The notes: a model not told the origin generated them from the letters alone. DNA of 64,000 nucleotides from Annona cherimola (GCA_030490835.1 CM059977.1:25463335-25527334); one strand, 5' to 3'. Positions 35,355 to 47,924 are shown, counted from the first letter of the stretch. Made by a program: numbers and translations.

Positions 35355-36757
35355 CTATTTTAACTTGAGGAAGTCGATGAATCTATTGATGTAGTCCTGA
35401 TGAAGCTTCTGATCACTGAACATATGCTTCAGTTCCACAGCTCTATGCCTTAATCTCTCCCCTTCCTCCTCAATCATCGCCCTCCTTAGCGATCGAGCAA
35501 TCACATCCCTGTGGAATGAACCATCTTTATTGACTTCCACTTGTATTGCCAGACCTTCATCCACCAAATGCCTTGCATCCAACGTCTGACAGTTTGCTAG
35601 TGGAAGCACCACCGCGACGTGCCCATGATGAAGAGTTTCGATGATGGAGCTCCACCCAGCATGAAACAGAGATCCACCGATGGCTGGGTGGGCAAGATCT
35701 CCAGCTGTGGCGCCCAACCCATGTAGATCATCCCTCTAACACCTATATGCTTCTCGAATTCCGATGGAAGGACACTACTAGCACTGTCATTGGGTGCCCA
35801 TACAGGTTTCCTGAGTGCCCAGAGAAATGGCAAGCTAGACAGCTGAAGACCAAGTGCTATCTCCTGCACTTGATCTTTGCTCAATTTGCATTCGCTCCCG
35901 AAGCCGACGAAGACTACTGATTTGGGGGACTTTTCGCCTAGCCATCTGAAGATATTGGCCCGCCTGCGATCATCTCTTTCGCTCTTCTCTGGCTGCAGCG
36001 GTGTTGGGGGCAGCAGTCCAATTGGGATAATGGGCCTCTGGTGCAGCTTCTTTAGGCAGTTCAAGAATCGGCCTTCGAACTCGGAGCAGCTACGGATCGC
36101 CATAGCTGCACTTCCTTCCGTTGCTATCGCATTATGATCCATGGATGATAGACCTGAGGCGTTGGGCTTGAACATGCCATCGTAGAAACCACTCGTCTCG
36201 TGGGGCGCCATCGCCACTGATGTTTTGAAGTCCAGCCACCTTGGAGGCTTCACCATGCTCTCTGCTGATGCCCATCCTTCCATTTGGCCATCTCCCACCA
36301 CACCATCAAATGGCCCCACGAATGCTACCGCTGTGCCGGAGAAGATGGAGAAGACTACGTGTGGGATGCCAAATTGCTTAGCAATCCGTGATGTCCAACA
36401 GGGGAAGAAGTCATGGATGATCCAATCTGGATGGTTATTGGCAATGAACTGCTCGAAGACAGGAAAGGAGAGGTTGAAGGCTTTCTTCAAGAACTCATCT
36501 GAGCCGTCCACGATGTCGACGGTGGCCTCAGCACCATCAGGGAGGCCATCCACCGCCGCCAAGGGAAGTTCCACAAAGGTGATGAGATGTGATAGGTGGT
36601 GTGGGATTTGGGGGAGTCTTTGGATGTTTCTTGGGGCGGTTATGAAGGAGATTCTAATGCCAGCTTTGGCTAATGCAGTTGAGAGATGAAGGAATGGGAT
36701 CATGTGACCAAAGGCCAACCATGGAAGCATCACCACATGCATTATTCCATCATCCAT
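35355..36757 (-). pseudogene. UDP-glycosyltransferase with a frameshift
   Basis: This is a close paralogue of the UGT at 49.1-50.5 kb. From the ATG at 36757 the frame is intact through the catalytic His (WLAFGHMIPF), its Asp partner (IIHDFFPCW) and the start of the PSPG motif (GWAPQLEIL). One C is then missing near 35692: GGGCAAGATC here against GGGCCAAGATC in the 50-kb copy. The remaining reading (AHPAIGGSLFHAGWSSIIE to the C-terminus, stop at 35355) is intact in the shifted frame. The break falls inside the sugar-donor site, so the protein would be non-functional unless the deletion is a sequencing error. The 3' half is almost identical to the 50-kb gene while the 5' half is clearly more diverged. 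Confidence 0.85.
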
Positions 36758-38060
36758 GGCTCACCCAATGAAGATGATAAGAACAGCTCGCCTCCTTCAC
36801 GTAGCTCTTATCTCCACTAAAGTTGCTTGGCAAGAAACGAATGGAGAGGCCTCAAGGTGACTAGAACCGCCTTAAATTCAACCTTTTCTGTCTTTTGAGT
36901 TTCAATAGGAAATCTTCGGATCTACCTTGCTAGCTTTTTTATTCTCTATTATATAATATCATGTCAAATTGTGTATTAAAAGGGTAACAATAAATTAAGT
37001 TTGGTGGCTGGGCTCTCACTTTTTCAATCTTTTATTTAGAAATTAAGTCGTCTCTTGTGCGAGATATGTATAAAAAATATTCAGGTGCAGTAAAATACAC
37101 CCAAATTCAAGTACTTTAAAATGGTTCATATGACTGTAAAATTATAATCTACTTTACCTATTCTATTTATAATCATATATTTTATTATCATACTAATTTT
37201 CATCCCAATTGGATATGTATATGGATCTTATTGAAAATAATACAAATTAAACATAATAAAATAATTCGATGTAAATAATACAAAATGCATCGTTAATTAT
37301 GGTGCAATCAAATATACAAGAATATATATATATATACGGGAAATAATCTAGTGCATGCGACTGCACCATGCAGTCCATGCACTGTGGGCCCCACTTGATC
37401 ATAAATAGAAAATCTACCCCATCCATTGTATTTAGAATTGTTCACTTTATTAGCATACCAATTTTCATCCAAATCCAACATGTGTGTAGTCCCCATCTTA
37501 AAATGGTACAAAATCAACGTAATAAAATAGTTTAATGTAAATATCAAGTTTAAAGTGATTTTTCAACATCTAAACCATCTAAAGTATGATTTATATATGA
37601 ATAAATGATTGTATAAAGCTTAATTACAATCCCAGGATGAGATCTCTATATATATATATGGGATTTTGGAAAGACTTAGAAACCGCATTTCACTATTCTA
37701 CGCTCCATGAGCCTCATGCAGTGTCACTGGGCACGTTTTGGCAAGTGCCAAGAGTGGGAACAGTGACGAAGTGTGTGGGCACGTTTTTTGAGACAGGTAT
37801 TTACTCCATCAGTTGTCATATTTTTTTACATTTATCCTTATATTTTAATTATTTTTCTTTTCCACAACCTTAATTATTCCAACTTTACTACTATCATTTT
37901 TTATCAATTACAAAATTTTCAAAATATTCAATTTCTCACTTCTCACCTTTCCCACAATCCCATAAAAATATCAATTTCCAAACGTCCTTTTGATGTGGTA
38001 CAGAAAGGAAAAAAAGTTCTATAGAAGAAGAAAAAAGGTTGTGAATGCAAAGCTCACAAT
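36758..38060. other. 5' flank of the frameshifted UGT
   Basis: 36780-37020 aligns with 50530-50790 upstream of the intact paralogue, so the duplication included promoter sequence. 37090-37630 is not shared and contains AT-rich repeat sequence. 37660-38060 again aligns in blocks with 50830-50985 (GGGATTTTGGAA, GCTCCATGA, CACAATAAATCAAC). Confidence 0.6.
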
Positions 38061-38068
38061 AAATCAAC

Positions 38069-38635
38069 TAGGGGTGTTAACGAATAGAGTTGAATGGGTT
38101 AGAGTTTAATCATAATCCTAACCCATTTAAAATGTTCTAACTCTAATCAGTTTATTAACCATTTAAAAAACCTCAACTCCAACCCGTTTATAATTCATTT
38201 AATAAATGGGTTGGTGGGTTGTTAACAGGTTGTATAGCAGATGACCTGAAGGACTAGACTCGGACAGATAATGATTTCATAGAAAAATGTGAGAAAGTGT
38301 TTATGGTTTAAGAGAAACTTAAATAGGGCAGTAAAGAAAAAATAGAATTAGAGTAACAGTGAAAAAATAAAAATTAGGTAGCAAGAAGAAAATTTAACAG
38401 TGAAAAATAATGAAGAAGTTTATATATATATATATGAAACTCTAAAGGTTGAACGAGTTAAATGAGTTACTAAACGGGTTGACAGGTTATAAAATTTCAA
38501 TTATAATTCGTTTATTTAATTAAATAGTTGAACGAGTCGGCGGATCATAACCTATTTATTCGAAAATTTTAACCCATTTATAAATAGGTTGGACTAAGCG
38601 GGTTGATGGGTCAACCATGACTATTAACACCCCTA
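38069..38635. mobile_element. hAT-like MITE with 8-bp TSD
   Basis: Perfect 12-bp TIRs TAGGGGTGTTAA...TTAACACCCCTA, flanked by the perfect 8-bp repeat AAATCAAC at 38061-38068 and 38636-38643. The paralogous UGT flank near 50975 has AAATCAAC only once and no element. An 8-bp TSD with a TAGGG end is typical of hAT. 567 bp, non-coding. Confidence 0.88.
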
Positions 38636-38684
38636 AAATCAACAAGACGCCCATGATAAATCGTTGGAATCACGGCAAGATAAC

Positions 38685-39098
38685 GGAGCCCAATCCTATG
38701 CACCCGGGTGATTCAGCCTCAATGCACCCGGGTGTACTACACCTATTTATTTTTATTTATTTTTGAAAATTTTTTTACACAATGGTTAATCTAGGTTTAT
38801 TTAACATACGTATCAATTTTTACTATTTTTGGAGACTTTTAGATATTTTTTTTTGAATTTTAAAAATCAGTGGCATTTTCGGTAATTTTAAATTACTGAA
38901 AATGTAAAATTACTGAAAATGCCACTGATTTTTAAAAATCTAAAAAAAAATCTAAAAATCTCCAAAAATAGTAAAAATTGATAATATGTTAAATAAACCT
39001 ATATTAACAGCTTCATAAAAAAAAATTCAAAAAAAAAAGGTGTAGTACACCCGAGTGCATTGAGGCTGAATGCACCCGGGTGCATAGGATTGCGTTCC
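38685..39098. mobile_element. Foldback element, founder of the array
   Basis: Terminal repeats GGAGCCCAATCCTATGCACC and, on the minus strand, GGAACGCAATCCTATGCACC; palindromic arms meet at about 38897-38910. It is flanked by the perfect 9-bp repeat CAAGATAAC at 38676-38684 and 39099-39107. The paralogous site at 51011-51019 has one CAAGATAAT and no element. The right arm and the following flank are repeated in the array that starts at 38911. Confidence 0.88.
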
Positions 39099-42000
39099 CA
39101 AGATAACATCCTACCTCCTTTCTTATTAGGCCCACCTAAAAAATGCCTTCCAAATTCATTCATTGTTTATTTTATTTGATTTTATTTTCGTTTTTTAGCT
39201 TTTTCCGAATTTTGAATAATTTTTAAGACCCACAACTTTTCTTTTCGTTGTTTCCTTTTGTATTCTTTGACTAAAGAAATGGCATCTAGAAGCTGCTAGT
39301 GTCATGATATATATGATATTCAGGCTGTGATTGGTGTGTGTGACGTGACGCGCTCCTTTGCCCATCCAAGTCATTGTTTTTTTAATATTTTTATACAGTG
39401 TTTTACATAATATACGGTTATATCTATAGAGCACGTTCACACTCGTCACGCTTCGAAAGGAAAATTTTCTAAATACACTTCTATGTGAGGGAAATTTTTA
39501 TAAAACTTTCAAATTGTGAGAGAAATTATAAAACCCCACTACAAGGATCTGAATGGCAAAGACACCCACCCTACTGAAAATGCCACTGATTTTTAAATAT
39601 CTAAAAAAATATCTAAAAATCTCCAAAAATAGTAAAAATTGATACATATGTTAAATAAACCTATATTAACAGTTTCATGAAAAAAAATTCAAAAAAAAAA
39701 GGTGTAGTACACCCGAGTGCATAGAGGCTGAATGCACACGGGTGCATAGGATTGCGTTCCCAAGATAACATCCTACCTCCCTTCTTATTAGGCCCACCTA
39801 AAAAATGCCTTCCAAATTCATTCATTGTTTATTTTATTTGATTTTATTTTCGTTTTTTAGCTTTTTCCGAATTTTGAATAATTTTTAAGACCCACAACTT
39901 TACTTTTCGTTCTTTCCTTTTGTATTCTTTGACTAAAGAAATGGCATCTAGGAAGCTGCTAGTGTCATTATATATATGATATTCAGGCTGTGATTGGTGT
40001 GTGTGACGTGACACGCTCCTTTGCCCATCGAAGTCATTGTTTTTTTTTAATATTTTTATACAATGTTTTACATAATATACGGTTATATCTATAGAGCACG
40101 TTCACGCTCGTCACGCTTCGAAAGGAAAATTTTCTAAACACACTTCTATATGAGGGAAATTTTTATAAAACTTCCAAATTGTGAGGGAAATTATAAAACC
40201 CCACTACAAGGATCTGAATGGCAAAGACACCCACCCTACTGAAAATGCCACTGATTTTTAAAAATCTAAAAAAAGTATCCAAAAATCTCCAAAAATAGTA
40301 AAAATTGATACATATGTTAAATAAACCTATATTAACAGCTTCAGGAAAAAAATTTCAAAAAAAAAAAAAAAGTGTAGTACACCCGGGTGCATTGAGGCTG
40401 AATGCACCCGGGTGCATAGGGTTGCGTTCCCAAGATAACATCCTACCTCCTTTCTTATTAGGCCCACCTAAAAATGCCTTCCAAATTCATTCATTGTTTA
40501 TTTTATTTGTTTTTATTTTCGTTTTTTAGCTTTTTCCGAATTTTGAATAATTTTTAAGACCCACAACTTTTCTTTTCGTTGTTTCCTTTTGTATTCTTTG
40601 ACTAAAGAAATGGCATCTAGGAAGCTGCTAGTGTCATGATATATATGATATTCAGGCTGTGATTGGTGTGTGTGACGTGACGCGCTCTTTTGCCCATCCA
40701 AGTCATTGTTTTTTTTAATATTTTTATACAGTGTTTTACATAATATACGGTTATATCTATAGAGCACGTTCACGCTCGTCACTATTCGAAAGGAAAATTT
40801 TCTAAATACACTTCTATATGAGGGAAATTTTTATAAAACTTCCAAATTGTGAGGAAAATTATAAAACCCCACTACAAGGATCTGAATGGCAAAGACACCC
40901 ACCCTACTGAAAATGCCACCGATTTTTAAAAATCTAAAAAAAGTATCTAAAAATCTCCAAAAATAGTAAAAATTGATACATATGTTAAATAAACCTATAT
41001 TAACAGCTTCATGAAAAAAATTTCAAAAAAAAAAAAGCTGTAGTACACTCGGGTGCATTGAGGCTGAATGCACCCGGGTGCATAGGATTGCGTTCCCAAG
41101 ATAACATCCTACCTCCTTTCTTATTAGGCCCACCTAAAAAATGCCTTCCAAATTCATTCATTGTTTATTTTATTTGATTTTATTTTCATTTTTTAACTTT
41201 TTCCGAATTTTGAATAATTTTTAAGACCCACAACTTTTCTTTTCATTGTTTCCTTTTGTATTCTTTGACTAAAGAAATGGTATCTAGGAAGCTGCTAGTG
41301 TCATGATATATATGATATTCAGGCTGTGATTGGTGTGTGTGACGTGACGCGCTCTTTTGCCCATCCAAGTCATTGTTTTTTTCAATATTTTTATACAGGG
41401 TTTTACATAATATACGGTTATATCTATAGAGCATGTTCACGCTCGTCACGCTTCGAAAGGAAAATTTTCTAAATACACTTCTATATGAGGGAAATTTTTA
41501 TAAAACTTCCAAATTGTGAGGGAAATTATAAAACCCCACTACAAGGATCTGAATGGCAAAGACACCCACCCTACTGAAAATGCCACTGATTTTTAAATAT
41601 CTAAAAATCTCCAAAAATAGTAAAAATTGATACATATGTTAAACAAACCTATATTAACAGCTTCATGAAAAAAAATTCAAAAAAAAAAAGGCGTAGTAGA
41701 CCCCAGTGCATTGAGGCTGAATGCACCCGGGTCATAAGATTCTGTTCCCAAGATAACATCCTACCTCCTTTCTTATTAGGCCTACCTAAAAAATGCCTTC
41801 CAAATTCATTCGTTGTTTATTTTATTTGATTTTATTTTCATTTTTTAGCTTTTTCCGAATTTTGAATAATTTTTAAGACCCACAATTTTCTTTTCGTCGT
41901 TTCCTTTTGTATTCTTTGACTAAAGAAATGGCATGTAGGAAGCTGCTAGTGTCATGATATATATGATATTCAGGCTGTGATTGGTGGTGTGTGACGTGAC

Positions 42001-45000
42001 GCGCTCCTTTGCCCATCCAAGTCATTGTTTTTTATAATATTTTTATACAGTGTTTTACATAATATACGGTTATATCTATAGAGCACGTTCACGCTCGTCA
42101 CGCTTCCAAAGGAAAATTTTCTAAACACACTTCTACATGAGGGAAATTTTTATAAAACTTCCAAATTGTGAGGGAAATTATAAAACCCCACTACAAGAAT
42201 CTGAATGGCAAAGACACCCACCCTACTGAAAATGCCACTGATTTTTAAAAATCTAAAAAAAGTATCTAAAAATCTCCAAAAATAGTAAAAATTGATACAT
42301 TTGTTAAATAAACCTATATTAACAGCTTCAGGAAAAAATTTTCAAAAAAAAAAAAAAGGTGTAGTACACCCAGGTGCATTGAGGCTGAATGCACCCGAGT
42401 GCATAGGGTTGCGTTCCCAAGATAACATCCTACCTCCTTTCTTATTACGCCCACCTAAAAATGCCTTCCAAATTCATTCATTGTTTATTTTATTTGATTT
42501 TATTTTCGTTTTTTAGCTTTTTCCGAATTTTGAATAATTTTTAAGACCCACAACTTTTCTTTTCGTTGTTTCCTTTTGTATTCTTTGACTAAAGAAATGG
42601 CATCTAGGAAGCTGCTAGTGTCATGATATATATGATATTCAGGCTGTGATTGGTGTGTGTGTGACGTGACGCGCTCCTTTGCCCATCCAAGTCATTGTTT
42701 TTTATAATATTTTTATACAGTGTTTTACATAATATACTGTTATATCTATCGAGCTCGTTCACGCTCGTCACGCTTCGAAAGGAAAATTTTCTAAATACAC
42801 TTCTATATGAGGGAAATTTTTATAAAACTTCCAAATTGTGAGGGAAATTATAAAACCCCACTACAAGGATCTAAATGGCAAAGACACCCACCCTACTGAA
42901 AATGCCACTGATTTTTAAAAATCTAAAAAAAAATCTAAAAATCTCCAAAAATAGTAAAAATTGATACATATGTTAAATAAACCTATATTAACAGCTTCAT
43001 GAAAAAATTTTCAAAAAAAAAAGGTAGTACACCCGGGTGCATTGAGGCTGAATGCACCCGGGTGCACAGGATTGCGTTCCCAAGATAACATCCTACCTCC
43101 TTTCTTATTAGGCCCACCTAAAAAATGCCTTCAAAATTCATTCATTGTTTATTTTATTTGATTTTATTTTCGTTTTTTAGCTTTTTCCGAATTTTGAATA
43201 ATTTTTAAGACCCACAACTTTTCTATTCGTTGTTTCCTTTTGTATTCTTTGACTAAAGAAATGGCATCTAGGAAGCTACTAGTGTCATGATATATATGAT
43301 ATTCAGGCTGTGATTGGTGTGTGTGACGTGACGCGCTCTTTTGCCCATCCAAGTCATTGTTTTTTTTAATATTTTTATACAGGGTTTTACATAATATACG
43401 GTTATATCTATAGAGCACGTTCACGCTCGTCACGCTTCCAAAGGAAAATTTTCTAAATACACTTCTATATGAGGGAAATTTTTATAAAACTTCCAAATTG
43501 TGAGGGAAATTATAAAACCCCACTACAAGGATCTGAATGGCAAAAACACCCACCCTACTGAAAATGCCACTGATTTTTAAATATCTAAAAAAATATCTAA
43601 AAATCTCCAAAAATAGTAAAAATTGATACATATGTTAAATAAACCTATATTAACAGCTTCATGAAAAAAATTTCAAAAAAAAAAAAGGGGTAGTACACCC
43701 GGGTGCATTGAGGCTGAATGCACCCGGGTGCATAGGATTGCGTTCCCAAGATAACATCCTACCTCTTTTCTTATTAGGCCCACCTAAAAAATGCCTTCCA
43801 AATTCATTCATTGTATATTTTATTTGATTTTATTTTCCTTTTTTAGCTTTTTCCGAATTTTGAATAATTTTTAAGACCCACAACTTTTCTTTTCGTTGTT
43901 TCCTTTTATATTCTTTGACTAAAGAAATGGCATCTAGGAAGCTGCTAGTGTCATGATATATATGATATTCAGGCTGTGATTGGTGTGTGACGTGACGCGC
44001 TCCTTTGCCCATCCAAGTCATTGTTTTTTTTAATATTTTTATACAGTGTTTTACATAATATACTGTTATATCTATAGAGCACGTTCACCCTCGTCACGCT
44101 TCGAAAGGAAAATTTTCTAAATACACTTCTATATGAGAGAAATTTTTATAAAACTTCCAAATTGTGAGGGAAATTATAAAACCCCACTACAAGGATCTGA
44201 ATGGGAAAGACACCCACCCTACTGAAAATGCCACTGATTTTTAAATATCTAAAAAAAAATCTAAAAATCTCGAAAAATAGTAAAAATTGATACATATCTT
44301 AAATAAACCTATATTAACAGCTTAATGAAAAAATTTTCAAAAAAAAAAAAAAGGTGTAGTACACCCGGGTGCACTGAGGCTAAATGCACCCGGATGCATA
44401 GGATTGCGTTCCCAAGATAACATCCTACCTCCTTTCTTATTAGGCCCACCTAAAAAATGCCTTTCAAATTCTTTCATTGTTTATTTTATTTGATTTTATT
44501 TTCGTTTTTTAGCTTTTTCCGAATTTTGAATAATTTTTAAGACCCACAACTTTACTTTTCGTTGTTTCCTTTTGTATTCTTTGACTAAAGAAATGGCATC
44601 TAGGAAGCTGCTAGTGTCATTATATATATGATATTCAGGCTATGATTGGTGTGTGTGACGTGACGTGCTCCTTTGCCCATCCAAGTCATTGTTTTTTTTA
44701 ATATTTTTATACAGTGTTTTACATAATATACGGTTATATCTATAGGGCACGTTCACGCTCGTCACGCTTCGAAAGGAAAATTTTCTAAATACACTTCTAT
44801 ATGTGGGAAATTTTTATAAAACTTCCAAATTGTGAGGGAAATTATAAAACCCCACTACAAGGATCTGAATGGCAGAGACACCCACCCTACTTAAAATGCC
44901 ACTGATTTTTAAATATCTAAAAAAAATATCTAAAGATCTCGAAAAATAGTAAAAATTGATACATATATTAAATAAACATATATTAACAGCTTCATGAAAA

Positions 45001-45531
45001 AAATTTCAAAAAAAAAAAAAAAGGTGTAGTACACCCGGGTGCATAGGATTGCGTTCCCAAGATAACATCCTACCTCCTTTCTTATTAGGCCCACCTAAAA
45101 AATGCCTTCCAAATTCATTCATTGTTTATTTTATTTGATTTTATTTTCGTTTTTTAGCTTTTTCCGAATTTTGAATAATTTTTAAGACCCACAACTTTTC
45201 TTTTCATTGTTTCCTTTTGTATTCTTTGACTAAAGAAATGGCATCTAGGAAGCTGCTAGTGTCATGATATATTTGATATTCAGGCTGTGATGGGTGTGTG
45301 TGACGTGACGCGCTCTTTTGCCCATCCAAGTTATTGTTTTTTTAATATTTTTATACAGTGTTTTACATAATATACGGTTATATCTATAGAGCACGTTCAC
45401 TCTCGTCACGCTTCGAAAGGAAAATTTTCTAAATACACTTCTATATGAGGGAAATTTTTATAAAACTTCGAAATTGTGAGGGAAATTATAAAACCCCACT
45501 ACAAGGATCTGAATGGCAAAGACACACCCCC
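38911..45531. repeat. Tandem array, ten units of about 665 bp
   Basis: Ten head-to-tail units start (TACTGAAAATGCC, or TACTTAAAATGCC in the last) at 38911, 39572, 40237, 40905, 41572, 42224, 42894, 43556, 44220 and 44888; unit lengths are 652-670 bp, the last about 643. Each unit is the right arm of the foldback element, its right TSD, and about 470 bp that aligns in part with the 5' flank of the 50-kb UGT (51.02-51.17 and 51.54-51.70 kb). Units differ by scattered substitutions. An open frame of up to 89 codons recurs on the minus strand in several units but is broken in others. The array ends in a C12-13 run at about 45526-45538. Confidence 0.93.
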
Positions 45532-45759
45532 CCCCCCCATGTGAAGGTTAGAACCTAGGTTGACTAATTTTCAGCCACTCTGGTTACCATGCTGCCATAA
45601 CCCACATGGCTATCAAATTCATATTAAGTTATTTGAATCTAGCACATTCAAATATGAGATAAAATTATGAAAATGGTCTTAAAAATTAAAAGGAAAAATG
45701 CGCGTAAATGGGACAAGGAGTGTGAAAGGCTCTAGTTAACGCCAGGTGGTGGTCAACTC

Positions 45760-46345
45760 TAGAAGTGTTAATGGTCATTGTCAACCTGTCAACTTGCTCA
45801 TTTAATCTATTTATAAATGGGTTTGGGTTGGAATTTTTGAATGAATGGGTTATGATTCGCCAACACGTTCAACCATTTAATTAAATAAACGGATTAGGGT
45901 TGAGATTTTATAACTCATCAACCCATTTAGTAATCTATTTAACCCATTTAACTTGTTTAACCTATTAAAGTTTCATATATATATATATATAAATATAAAC
46001 TCCTTGATTATTTTTTCCTATTAAGTTTTCCTCCTATCATTTAATTTTTATTTTTCTACTGTTGTCTTAATTCTATTTTTCCTTTACTGCCTTATTTTAA
46101 TTTCTCCTAAACCAAAAACACTCTCTTACATCTCCCTATAAGATCGTTTATCAGAGTCTAGACTTTCAGTTCATCTGCTACACAACCTGTTAACAACCTG
46201 TCACCCTATTTGTTAAATAAGTTACAAATGGGTTAAGGTTGAAAATTTTTAAATGCGTTAATAAACGGATTAGGATTGAAATATTTTAAATGGGTTAAAA
46301 TTAGGATTGAGATTTAACTAGTTCAACTCAATTCATTAACCTTTA
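45760..46345. mobile_element. hAT-like MITE, inverted and diverged
   Basis: It starts TAGAAGTGTTAATGG and ends TTAACCTTTA. The interior is the reverse complement of the 38-kb element, with blocks such as AACCCATTTA, the (TA)n run and 'cagttcatctgctacacaacc'. No clean TSD. Confidence 0.65.
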
Positions 46346-47254
46346 CTCGACTTAGAATACCTCAATGCTTGCTAATTAATATATTTCTCCGGTTTTGTAA
46401 GTAGAGGTATTTTTGACTTTTTGATTTCCATTTAGGCAGCAAAAAAAGAAAATTGTCAGCATTCTGTGTCTGATTTGAATTTTCCTCGGTCATCCTTGAG
46501 AGTCATCCCAGGCTTTATTGCACTATCTTGAATGAGGCTGGCTTCTATGTGACCGGATTACATAGAAATTGTTCCATGTGACTCTCTCAAATTTTAAGAT
46601 TTTTATGTTTGATGAAAAATTCAATTCATTCATTGAATTTAGCATCATTTGTTCAATTACGAGACAAAGTTTCATCCAAATCCAACATGTGCACAGGTTA
46701 TATTTGCTCAAAAATAGATACATTAATATGTAAGTAAGAAAAAATGCTTACATCCATACACATGTATATTAAAATATGTTAATGCTTTATAGAATCATTT
46801 ATTCATGTAATAATGATATTTGAGATGGTTTAAATGTTGACAATACTATTTAAAATTTGATATTTAGCATTAAATATTTTATTATATTGATTTTGCAGGT
46901 TTGTAAATAGGGCTCATATACAGTAATATTAGACAAATAAAAAAATTTCTATGATAATATAATTAATACTAAATATAACAAATCGAGTGAATTTTTTATC
47001 AAACAATGTTGAAAAGGATATGAGTTACAGAAAAGGAGTTTGACAGAAGTATCTCCCATCTTGAATATTCTGCCAACTGCCTTAATAAGTGCTCTCACCT
47101 CCCTTCCGCCGGCACTTGCTTCCCGGTGAAGTATGCTTTGGTTAAATTTCAATCACTCGTTGTATTAAGTGGCTGTGAGATGCCAACAGGGGGCAAAAGA
47201 TTTCGGTGAATGTTTCTGGATGCATTGAAATTCTATTTTTTAACTTTTTAATAA
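46346..47254. other. Intergenic repeats, unassigned
   Basis: No gene. The segment 46550-46970 resembles sequence at 37.4-37.6 kb (CATCCAAATCCAACATGTG; an AT-rich run with GATGGTTTAAATGTTGA type sequence), so it is a dispersed repeat of unknown class. Confidence 0.4.
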
Positions 47255-47470
47255 AATTTTTAAACTACATGTATTTGATTGGCATCATGGTTTGCCCTCA
47301 AATGAGTAGCCTAGCTTCGACTCTCCCCGCCTGCGTGTGGGTGTTTTCTGTCCCACCTGTGTACGAGTGTTTTATAAATTTCTTTGCATATGAAAGTAAT
47401 TACAAAAATGTATAGAGATTATAAATGTATTTGATTATAATATCATTTGTCACATTGTATATAAGTACTA
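47255..47470 (+). mobile_element. SINE copy
   Basis: A possible A box TTGGCATCATGG and B-box-like AGCTTCGACTC are followed by a body and a tail, GTATATAAGTACTAATAAAAAA, shared with the SINE at 33.6 kb. The 5' end is uncertain. Confidence 0.55.
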
Positions 47471-47924
47471 ATAAAAAACTATGATGTATTTGTCTAATTA
47501 ATATGCGTGAACATCGTGATAAAATCACCAATTGACAACAAGCAATCCAAACTATATTGGTTTTGCCTTTTCTTATATTGGTTTGGATCGAGAGTGATGG
47601 CATTAGTTATCTCATTTTCGCGGAAGTGTATACTATATGGACAAATTGAAAATATTGTTAGATGTATATTAGAATATTGTCTGAAATTTGTAAAAATATT
47701 TTAGAGCTTAACTGTAATACCAATTGAAATGATTGTAAATACTCATAGAAAAACATAATAAGAAAATCATGTGACAATGTATGAGCAGTCAGATATAGAT
47801 ACCATATATGGTTGTCCCAGGAGAGTCCATGTGTGTTCTGATTTCTGAATAAAAAAGAGTCCAAAAAAGATTCCATGATCTTGGCAGATACTTTATGGCA
47901 TATACCATATGGTTAAATATATAA

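Noticed and set aside
39195..44021. Recurring minus-strand frame of 63-89 codons in the tandem units (MTSVNVLYRYNRILCK...)
   Set aside because: It repeats because the DNA repeats. Several units break or shorten it, the sequence is AT-rich, and it has no known domain.
45537..45605. SINE head on the minus strand just after the array
   Set aside because: AGGTTCTAACC resembles a B box, but no family tail or TSD was seen.
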